From the NCBI GenBank assembly GCA_018806915.1, contig JAGKQI010000045.1, positions 1,550,001 through 1,614,000 of the forward strand: DNA of 64,000 nucleotides, read 5' to 3'. A program made the translations under genes and the position numbers. Below are positions 29,838-38,579 of the stretch, piece after piece; the first letter of the stretch is position 1, and each line of letters opens with the position of its first letter. The stretch is from Phytophthora colocasiae. Its lineage: Eukaryota; Oomycota; Peronosporomycetes; Peronosporales; Peronosporaceae. The notes beneath the pieces are model-generated. The model was not told the origin of the DNA. It ran no database searches and saw nothing but the letters and a program-made list of their open reading frames with translations.

Positions 29838-32487
29838 TTGCCTCCGTCAAGACTTCATATCGCTACAACCTTCGCTGAAGTGCCCCCTATGGATTTGCTG
29901 CCTGGTCTGCGTGATGACAGCGCTGAGACGTCCAAGCGAGGGCGTCCTCCAAGCGCTGTTAGCACCAATTTTTACCGGCTAAGCGAGAAGTGTAATCGGT
30001 CGATGTGGTGGACCGTGTGCAAGTATTGCTATGCGGCACACCTGAAAGAGAGTGCATCGGTCCCATTTCCCGTCCACATCCACGGGCGGAAGGATGCTTG
30101 GGAAAAGCATTTGTCAGAGTGTTTGTACTACATTCGTGTAACCGGAAATCCACTTCAGGGCAACGAGAATGAAGCTGGATTGGATGGTGAAGGCGACTCG
30201 AACAAAAGACACTGCCCCACCCCACATCAATTTACGCCTGCTGAAAAAATGGTATTTTGAAGATTGTTGTTGGAGTATCAAGCGGAAGCCTTGCTTCCCG
30301 ATTCGTTTGTGGAGCTTCTGTCTTTCAGGCGCTTGTTGGTGTTTTTAAACACTCGGTGTGGTGGTGTAGGAGCTATACCACATCGCCATGTCCTAGGTGG
30401 TAGAGTTCTGAGCGAATACGCAGACTTGCATTCCGCGGAACAGCGAGACAACGTGAGAGCAATTCAGAACCGAACTGGAGGAAGGGTAATTTTTTTATCA
30501 AATGTCTGGGAGAACAATGCCAAGATACATGTACTCGGTTGTTTGGTGGCATTGTTTGGTCGAATAATGACGTATGGCTTGAGACCTACTGAAGATCGCC
30601 ACGATGGGGTTGCGATTGCTGAGCAGATGGAGGGGGTAATTGAAGAGCTACAAGCGTCGGAGTGGAAAGTTGGCGCTGTTGTAATAGATAACGCAGGTCA
30701 GTGCGCACGTGCACGTCGAATTTTGGCGCCCCGGTACCCTAAGATCGCGTTCCTGTTCTGTTTTGCGCATAGATGTTAACAACTTAGTCAAAGCTGTCCT
30801 TAAAACAGTGTTCAAAGACATTTCGAAAGATGCGGCAGGTGTTGCAAGTTTTCTCAACACGTCCACCTCAAAATGGTTGGTGCGTACGATGAAAGCAATG
30901 CCAAAGCGATTTGGGGATAGTTTCGCTGTATTCACTTTGTGCAAGACCAGGTGGAATTCAATGCAGGCGTGTTTTGCGTCTCTCCTGCGTGTACGAGGAG
31001 CAATGGAAGATATGGTCTTCACATACAGAAACAGTAGTGACCTACCGGATAAACTTCGCGTACTTGGAGACGTTGACTTCTGGACAAAGCTGGAAACAGC
31101 CGAAAAAATAATTCGGCCGTTGTGCACTGCTTCGTTTCGGCTGCAAAGAGATGAAAATGCTGTGGGCGATGTCGTTCTTTCGTACATGGAGATATACAGG
31201 AGTTTTGCATCATCTGAATTGAGTGATTCGCTAACTGAACTAGTGGAGACTCGCTGGAATGCTTGCGAACAGCCATTATTCATATTAGTTTTTTTTTCTC
31301 CATCCCGATTATGTTGTGGAAGCAAGGAAACTTCCTCTGACTGTGCTTACGGGGCTTGATAATGTGTGCCAGTTCTCCTAGTATTACTACCGCCGCTTTG
31401 TTTGTGATGACGATAGCGGACTGCGAGGTGAAATGTTCAAGTGGATTCAGGGCGAGTACACTACTTCCCGCAGTGTAGATTTCAGTGAGGACTCGGTGAT
31501 GTCGTTTTGGGAGTACGAAAAAAATTCCAAACCAGACAGCAAATTGCCGATACTTGCTCTTACAATCTTGTCAATCGTGGTGAACACGGCAACGTGTGAG
31601 CGCTTGTTTAGTGAGCTTGCACTCATCCATACACCAAAACGAAATCGCATGACTGTCGAAAAAACTTTGAAGCATCAGGTGATGCGTCAGTATGTCCGTG
31701 AAAAAAATCGCAGCGAGAAAACACACCGAACAAACTCAAAGAATTGCTGCGGACAATAGACCCACGTGAACGAGAATCCATTCCAACGCCTAACAATTCA
31801 ACGCGCAACACTCCATCACAACTGTCCACCCCGCTGCGCCGAACCCGAGCCAATGAGTCAACACCACTACCATTAACACCTGCTCCAGAATCTAGGCACG
31901 TCAACTCTGTTTCTGACGGGAAGATTCAAGACCAGGCTTCCTCACCACCCTTAACGCGAGTTTTATTTCCTGGAAATCGAATCGAGGCTTGCTCATCGAG
32001 TAACGTGAACCAAACACCGGTGAATGCCGGGCGAGTTTCGCCTACCCACCGCGCAATTGCCAGTCCCACCACTGAATATTCCCAGCAAGCGCAGCTTGAT
32101 GAATATGATGTCGATAGTTTGACTTCTGACTGGAATACGGTTGCTCTCGGCAACAGTCAGCTGGATGAGTATCTTGAGCACTTTGACTGGGAAGAAATCG
32201 GTGAATATGGTGACGAAGCCACCGTTGAGATGTGGGATAGTGCGTTTAATCGCCCAAGAACCCCCACTTCATCCTGCACCATCACGACTAACAATGGCGA
32301 AGATACTGAACCTGACACAGATGGGTCGCCGTTTACAACAGCGCGGCTCGTTTCTCATGCAGACGTGATACCAGCAGCGAGGCGAGAGCCTTATCCACAA
32401 GAAAATGATCACGAGTTTCCACAAGAATCACGCTTGACTGGAATTCGGGCACGAAAGGCGAGTCTATTTTCTCTAGTTGTCCGATAA
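29838..32487 (+). pseudogene. hAT 2 transposase with long acidic C-terminal extension, degenerate
   Basis: ATG 29838. A BED finger (VCKYCYAAHL ... HIHGRKDAWEKHLSEC) is followed by a TGA at 30258. The core then reads GGRVIFLSNVWENNAKIHVL, VVIDNAGQCARARRILAPRY, FLFCFAHRCN (frameshift at about 30777, one extra T), LCKTRWNSMQACFASLLRVR and FWTKLETAEKIIRPL. After more shifts the dimerisation domain (LPILALTILSIVVNTATCER, LFSELALIHTPKRNR) lies at 31540-31650. A shift near 31735 leads into NKLKELLRTIDPRERES and a Ser/Thr/Pro-rich, acidic tail to 32487. That tail is unusually long (about 240 residues) for a hAT protein. Multiple lesions show that it is inactive. Confidence 0.75.
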
Positions 32488-32619
32488 CTCAGGAAGCTCC
32501 CAGAGTTTAACTAAGAGCAGCAGCGGCCGACTTCAATCCTTTCATACCACGGCGTGAACAATTCCAACCTGAAATCTAACTCAGTTCTATCACCAGACGA
32601 AATTTGGTGTACGTTGAAT

Positions 32620-32800
32620 ACCTATAGTCGGGGCTCGGTTTAACGCCTCAAACAGGTGAACCGGTTAGGATACGGATCATAACACTTTTTGAATGTCCGT
32701 ACATGTGAAACCCCAAAGTCTGCAATCTTGAGGATTTTGTCATTCTCGTCAACTGTTTTCAGCAGCAAATTCCTAGGTTTGATGTCTCTGTGAGTCGTAC
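32620..32800 (-). pseudogene. Captured protein-kinase C-lobe fragment
   Basis: The minus strand from 32800 reads THRDIKPRNLLLKTVDEN then KILKIADFGVSHV: the catalytic loop HRDIKPxN with Asp and Asn, and the DFG motif, of a Ser/Thr kinase. It ends soon after in stops. It abuts the sulfatase-like fragment directly (junction within ATGTACGACTCACAGAGAC). Fragment inside hAT 2. Confidence 0.75.
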
Positions 32801-33205
32801 ATGTCGTCGTCTAATACGGGGCCACCATCCACCAATTCGCTTATCATATACCCATTCTTCGGCAATCCAGTGATGTCCGCCAGAGTATTAAGCATATCAT
32901 ACTGCTCCACAGCATCTTCAATGACTAAACCAGCAGATTCACCCAGTCTTCCTTCAGCAATAATGGCTCCAGCCACTCGAGTAACATATTCCTCATGGGT
33001 ATTCGTAACATCACCAGGTGCTTGTCCGTGATCTCCAACGACGACAATAAAGGTATCGTTTAGAACTCCCTCCTTCTCCATACGATCCATGACTTTTCCC
33101 AAGTGTACGTCTGTGAAGTGCCGCATTTCCAGGTAGTTCCGAATATCTTTCGCGTTCTTCTCGATTTCGTAAAGAGCGGAAAAGTCTGGGTTTTCAGCCA
33201 CAGCG
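32779..33205 (-). pseudogene. Captured sulfatase-like (alkaline-phosphatase superfamily) fragment
   Basis: 142 open codons read RHFTDVHLGKVMDRMEKEGV, DTFIVVVGDHGQAPGDV, TRVAGAIIAEGRLGES and DAVEQYDMLNTLADITGLP. The xVVGDHG motif and the following D/Q-rich block are those of the C-terminal half of sulfatase-family membrane hydrolases common in oomycetes. The catalytic Cys/Ser and the membrane segments are absent. The piece lies on the minus strand between the two kinase lobes, in place of the kinase central region. Confidence 0.7.
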
Positions 33206-33288
33206 TTCGCTCCTCAGTTCTTCGCTGTCTACAATACACAAACGAACTCACGAGTTAAAAAGATATGCACAAAACTAAACTGTAAAAA

Positions 33289-33540
33289 TTAGCTTACCAT
33301 CCGAGTCGATAACTTCGCGCAGAATGACGATGTGTCGGTGTTAAATCTCTTCCAAATCGTGAGCTCCTTCTTCACGGACTGTAGCGCATTCCCAAAGCGA
33401 CCAACTCGAATGCGCTTTAGTGCTTTTTTATTCACACATTTTGCCGCAAAAACTTCCTTTGTGTCCGTGGCACTTTGAAGACAATACCATAGGCTCCCTT
33501 GCCTAGCTGCGCGGTGGCTATCACTGGAACCAGTAATGGA
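33289..33540 (-). pseudogene. Captured protein-kinase N-lobe fragment
   Basis: The minus strand from 33540 reads AQLGKGAYGIVFKV (glycine loop), then in the next frame VFAAKCVNKKALKRI (the ATP-binding Lys of AAK) and SVKKELTIWKRF (alpha-C Glu), then in a third frame RHIVILREVIDSD. A splice donor GTAAGC follows, with an acceptor at about 33232 leading to DSEEL. Two frameshifts. The order N-lobe, sulfatase piece, C-lobe shows that the kinase was broken by replacement or insertion. Confidence 0.75.
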
Positions 33541-33750
33541 GGCTTCTGCGTGTCATACAGCACAGATAAGGTGCCCCTGTAAAGGACTGACAAGGACTTA
33601 CTTACGCTTTTGTATCAAGGACGACGTCAGTGGCGCCACCCACCAGGCGGTGAGATATCCGTCATTTTTCACGTTTTAATAATATTTTTTACTTTTTTAC
33701 AGGGGTTTCCACTTAAATAAAGTAAAAATACGTGTAAAAATACACCACTG

Positions 33751-33758
33751 CGAAGACC
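33751..33758. repeat. hAT 2 target-site duplication, right copy
   Basis: CGAAGACC directly after CACTG, identical to 29709-29716. Confidence 0.8.
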
Positions 33759-34560
33759 GCCCATGAATCTGGGATCCTGATCATGCCTGATCATAGAACT
33801 TGGCCCGAATCTCTGGAATACCACTTGTTCGTAGACCTCCACAACTTGCTGAGCAGGCGTTGAACTTATCGGCTTGCACATGACGTATCCAGAAAACGTA
33901 CCTTGAAAAAGAAGTAGGAAAGTGTTTCCACAAGCTGATTTTGGAAGATGCACCACATACTCCATCGACACCACTTCGAACGGGCATGATGACTCCATGT
34001 TTCCGGGTGACGGCCCCGGGTTAGGAGATCGTCCCAATCCACACATTCCTTGACGTGTCGCTCCACGTCAGCATACATACCAGGCCAGTAGTATTCCGCG
34101 AGGATTTTCTCAAACGTCCTCCGGATACCCTGATGTCCGCTATGAAAGTCTTCGTGAGCCTAATGTAGCATATCGTAACGCAAGGATTCCGGAACGACCA
34201 GCCTCAGATCTCCCAGGAAATTCCGTGGGCTCTTCTGGGTGACAGTCGACATCCGGAACAGAATGTCTCTAGAATCCAGAGTGAACAAATCCGCTACCTT
34301 GGCAATCTTTCGGAGTCGTCTACGCGAGAACTTCTTAAATCACCTTTCAGGAATGCCTTGAGTTCCGATAGATATTCATCGGCGACTTGATGTACCTTGA
34401 TACGTCTCCACCTTTCAGCTTGAAGTTCAAGTGGTCCCATCGGAGGTATGTCGGGGTTTCCGGATTCTAGATGCCCCGCCTCGGTAATGACTGCCATTAC
34501 TCGCGGCTTCAGACAAGGGAGCGGATTCCAGACCAAAGATGACCTGGTCATCCGAATCGT
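33759..34560 (-). pseudogene. Gypsy integrase region
   Basis: From 34100 down: YYWPGMYADVERHVKECVDW (end of the zinc-binding/GagPol linker), then PFEVVSMEYVVHLPKSACGN and TFLLLFQGTFSGYVMCKP, QRFGPSSMIRHDQDPRFMG. The first catalytic Asp of the family (MDF/MDY) is Glu here (MEY); the second (HDQDPRF) is kept. The CDS is cut by hAT 2 at 33758. Parts N-terminal to this (34300-34560) are a degenerate linker. Confidence 0.75.
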
Positions 34561-35800
34561 TGACTTCCGGAACTTGAATTTCCGGACAAGCTGCATTCGG
34601 AATTTCTGACTTCATCAACCTTTCGGGCAAGTTCCAAATGTCTCAAGTCACCTTCATCCGTGACAGTCCACAACTCGTCCAACACAAGTGTCTTGGTCGT
34701 CAAATAGTCGGCGGTCTGATTATAGTCGCGCTTGAGATGAACAAACCTGATCTTCCTGAATCCATTTTTCATGCACCTCGGCCTGTGCCAATTGTTTCTG
34801 CAGGTGTGGCTGGTTACAGTTGATCAATCCTTGAACTTGCTGAATCACGATTCTGGAATCCCCGACAACCATTAATTCCTCGATATTTTTTTTCGGATGC
34901 CATGGTCATCCCTTTCAAGATGTTTAGCACCGCAGCGATAACTGAGAAATCCTCAGTGAATATGTGATAATAGTTCAAGCTTCCGAGAAAGGACGTTATC
35001 CCTTTCAGGGAATCTGAAACGGGAGATCCAGAACCCCTTTCGCGATCTTGGGGGCTGTCCGAATTCCTTCTGTACTAATCTCGTGGGACAGGTATGGGAT
35101 GCTCAGCTTTCCAAATTCACTCTTCGGAAGACTTACTGAAATGTTCCAGCACTGAAGTCAGAATAGCAGGGCTTCAGATTCTCCCATAACTGGTCCCAAG
35201 TCGGCGCACCATGAGCGATGTCATCAGTGTACGAGCTACATCCCAGGACTGGACTCATCTGAGAAGGCGCTGGTATATTCCTCTGGAACACGGTCATAGT
35301 GTCTGAAGGAATCGGGACCTGACTTCCGGAATCCAGATCTCCAGATTCCGTCAACTCCTGGAATTCCAAGACTTCTGGATCCACTTCTGCTTCTTCTTCT
35401 GGAGACAAACGTACGAATCCTCACAAGCAGTTATTGATTTCCGCTTGGTAACCAACGGTGCGTTCTTCTATCCAAACGGCATCCGGATCCACTGAAAGGG
35501 CCCAAAAGGGCAAACGAAAGCCGATATCAATTTGGCACGATCAGACATCCGGATCGACCAGAATCCACTCGCCATATCCAGACTCATGAATCACATTGCA
35601 CGCTCGAAACCAATCAGGAGGTCGTCAATCAGGGGTAGTGGATAGTTAGATAACACAATAAACCAATTAACTACCCGATAGTCAATACACATCCGGATGT
35701 CCACACCGTTCTTTTTTAGTTTGAGAGGCCCATAGTGATTCCGAATGTTCAATCAATCCAGTTTCCAGAAGCTTCTTCAAAAGTGCATACACCTTGACCG
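34561..35800 (-). pseudogene. Gypsy reverse transcriptase and RNase H
   Basis: From 35700: DIRMCIDYRVVNWFIVLSNY, PLPLIDDLLIGFE, then TGA, FMSLDMASGFWSIRMSDRAK, FVCPFGPFQWIRMPFG, then TAG, KNAP. Around 35260 follows PVLGCSSYTDDIAHGAPTWD with the YxDD box. RNase H traces (VVGDSRIVIQQVQGLINCNQ near 34860, VHLKRDYNQTADYLTTKTLV near 34740) precede the integrase. Blocks are in different frames. Confidence 0.75.
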
Positions 35801-36338
35801 CCAAATGAGGTGCTATCGATCGCCGACGTTGGGCGACAGGTTTAGCCATCCGGACATCTAGATCTCAGATCACTCGTGGGAGCGGGTGCTGCGTTACAGT
35901 CGCCCACAAAGATGCTGCGATGGTGCTTCAGGATTCCACGGAGTTTGTGCTCTTCTTCCGGAGAGGTCTTTCCGGATTCCCCGACGTCAACCTTCTCAAT
36001 GTCGCATTTTGGACTCAACTCGTGTACTTCCGGAATGATGATCGACTGATCCTTCTACTGAGACAGCATATCACTCCCCTAGTGAACATACACGGTTCCA
36101 GAGTCAACTCTTCCGCATTCAGGTGCAGGCATCGGATAAACTTCGTCTTCAGCTTCCGGATGGCCTTGTTTACTATGTCCGCCTGCAAGCTACCGGACCC
36201 CTCACCTTGTCAGGCGGTACTTCCGGATTCCTTTTGCTCGGCAGGCCTTAGATCGCATCGAAAAATTCTTCGTCCTCTGAGTCATCCGGAATCCGGATTT
36301 CCGGATTCACTAAAGGTTCACCTTGACAGGGACCTTCT

Positions 36339-37640
36339 TCACCGGAGTATTCCGGAGTCTTCATCGCCTCTGGTGGTTCTTCCTAAATTTCCTCCGAAAC
36401 GCCACTGATCGTCTGAAGCCCTTGTGAATTCCGGACATCCGGACGTACGACAGCTGAATCCGAGACGGGTTCCGGATTCAAACGTAGCGGGTCTTGTACA
36501 CATACCATGTGGACTCCAGAACCTGCTCAAGGTGGACTTGTTAGTAACTTCTTGAGTTTCTAGCTTCCGGACGCTTGGAGGTTGGGAAGCCTGAACTGCT
36601 TGAAGATATCTTTGTTGGAGAAGATGTTCCTGACGATAGTTCGTGTTCTCGTAAATCAGGACTTCCCATTCACGATACCTCCGGAGTCCACGTCGCATGA
36701 ATCTTCCAAAACGATGGCATCCGAATTCCACAAACAGGGCGACTGGAGTGTTCGTGCCTATCCCAACACCCGTTTCGAAAAAGTTGACGACCTTCACGGC
36801 AACCGCCCGTGCCTTCGCACCATATATCTGCTGGGCCATCCAGCGATCGTCTCGTCCATCCCAGACTACTTCACGCTTCGGATTACTGTGGCCATAAATG
36901 ATCCAAATTACCGCTTGTTCCCCTGGCTTCAAATAGAGGGTTTCCGGAGCCGGACTTCCAGACGCAATCCTTTGCGTTGTTGGTCGAAAGTTCTTCCTGA
37001 AAACATGACGTTTTCTTCGTCTGGAAGTTGCACCAACCCTTTACGAATACACCAATGACCGTGATCATGGTATGCCAACCAGGGTCGGCAGCGGATCCAT
37101 CCCCGAAGTGGCCCAGAAGAGTTGTCAGTGGGCGTTGATCACCTCCCACCTCCCAAGAAGTTCATGAGGTCGATGAGACTAAATCCAGACGCTCGAAGCC
37201 GTTCTTCAACCAGCCGAATATGGATTTTCGCGTCTTCCAGCGTCTTCCAACTGCACTGAAAGGTTCATCGCTTGGTTCCGGAGACCTCGGTTATCCCAGT
37301 TGCGTTCTTCCATGAGATGGCGGATGTCATCACGGGCATTCTGGAGCGCCTCTTCCTGCTCGATACTCGCTTGAAACAATCGCTGATCCCAGTGGCTCGT
37401 CACGAGCTGGTAGTCTCGCTTGAGCTGTGCGAGTTCCGCCTGGATTTGATCGATATCTTGAAGCGCCGTGTCACCTCCCTGTAGGAGCCGTTTGGGTGTC
37501 CCTGGATGACCATCAAAAGTGACGAGATCATTCCAAAGTCGCCAAATTTTGTCAAGAGACTCCCCAACAAAAGGCACCGAGATGGTTAAGTCCCTCTTCG
37601 TCCTGGAGTGCGCGTGTAGGTGGTTTCGACCACGAAGCAT
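36339..37640 (-). pseudogene. Gypsy gag/protease region, poorly conserved
   Basis: 144 open codons at 37640-37206 are predicted coiled coil (IDQIQAELAQLKRDYQ, EEALQNARDDIRHLMEERN), as in oomycete Gypsy gag. 36932-36339 is open for 197 codons with VWDGRDDRWMAQQIYGAKAR and a region where the aspartic protease should be, but no clear DTG/DSG motif is seen. Assignment rests mainly on position. Confidence 0.45.
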
Positions 37641-37862
37641 GCTTCGCGGTAAACGAATTCAATGTAATCAATCTGTTCCGAGTCCGGATAACCCTCTGGG
37701 CCGTTCTTATTACTCGGCAGCGCGGTAGCGGACGCTACCGAACATATGATCAACACGCTACCACACAACCGTTGGTTCTTATCGTACTTCTGCGGTAGCG
37801 CGTCAAAATGTTGCGAAGGACAGTGTCATTTTTGCAAAAGCACAGCCGAAGCGATCTGAAAC

Positions 37863-38390
37863 ATGGATGCGAGTTGGGATATCGACAAGATCGACGACGA
37901 CGACGAAATGGATCTTACTGCCGACGATGCTAAGGCGCGTTTACTCTTCTTTCTGGTCATGGTGGAGGAAGGGCTCCGCAGCGCAGAACGTGTTTTTTGA
38001 CAGAGACTGGAGTGGGGAAAACGAGTTTACAAGTTGGTGTCCGAGGGCAAGTTTCATCGCACGTACCGCATGAGGTTTTGGCATCGTTTAACAAGTTGCT
38101 GTCACTTCTTGGAAACAGTATCTGTGTTGGCCAATACATCATGGTCACACACACCTTGTTGCTGACAGTCTACCGAGTTAATACGCGAGCGCGTACGAAG
38201 CCGAGTTATCTTTCCGCCCACCAACCAACCAACCAACCAACCAACCAACCAACCAACCAACCTGTTAGTCGCCTGCCAGCGTTTGTGTACACGCCACCCA
38301 CCAATCAGTCAACCTACCATCTGATACCACCAGTAGAGAACCACTGTGCGCGCGAACGAGGCAAAGCCCGCCGCTCAGAGGAGAACTGAA
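37863..38390 (+). pseudogene. Possible Harbinger/PIF-like N-terminal fragment
   Basis: ATG 37863 opens MDASWDIDKIDDDDEMDLTA then ARLLFFLVMVEEGLRSAERV and a TGA at 37998. Another frame gives WGKRVYKLVSEGKFHRTYRM, a pattern like the region before the DDE domain of Harbinger-type elements. It runs into a CCAA microsatellite. No catalytic domain is present, so the family call is weak. Confidence 0.3.
38221..38262. repeat. (CCAA)n microsatellite
   Basis: About ten uninterrupted CCAA units. Likely length-polymorphic. Confidence 0.95.
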
Positions 38391-38579
38391 GGTTGCTTGA
38401 ATGTCAATCACAAAATAAAACACCTAGAAATGTCGTTCGCTACCAACGAACTGCGATTTTTCAGACCAATTTTTCTCATTGGTTATTCTATGTCAACGAT
38501 TGGTTACTGGTGTCACCACTAAAATTTTATACAAGCGTATTTGAGTTCCCTTAATAATTACCGGTATACCAACTTGTCG

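Larger units (their letters stand above)
29716..33750 (+). mobile_element. hAT element 2 carrying captured host-gene fragments
   Basis: The left end CAGTGTTGGCATTTTTAC faces the right end GTAAAAATACACCACTG (reverse complement CAGTGGTGTATTTTTAC). Both ends continue with repeated TTTTTTACG/ACTTTTTTAC motifs and are flanked by CGAAGAC(C). The 4.0-kb interior has a plus-strand hAT transposase pseudogene (29838-32487) and, on the minus strand, parts of a protein kinase and of a sulfatase-like gene (32600-33540). It sits inside the integrase region of a Gypsy fragment. Confidence 0.85.
33759..37640 (-). mobile_element. Gypsy (Ty3) LTR retrotransposon fragment, internal region
   Basis: On the minus strand, 37640 to 33759 runs gag-like coiled coil, protease-like region, reverse transcriptase, RNase H, integrase: the Gypsy order. 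The last part of the integrase lies across hAT 2 at 29600-29708. I found no LTR pair. The hexamer TCCGGA occurs about 27 times in this stretch. Many stops and shifts; not functional. Confidence 0.8.

Noticed and set aside
33669..33750. Integrase ORF reading through into the hAT terminal repeat as a functional fusion
   Set aside because: The open frame simply continues by chance into the TIR (ending VKNIIKT). The true integrase continues beyond the other TSD.
37700..37800. GGTAGCG/GCTACC hairpins as another copy of the MITE at 15812
   Set aside because: The short motif is shared, but no CCCTTTCGCG ends or TTAA pair are found nearby.
38221..38262. CRISPR-like or tandem protein repeat
   Set aside because: It is a plain CCAA microsatellite with no spacers. 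The Asn-Gln-Pro-Thr peptide repeat it encodes is incidental.
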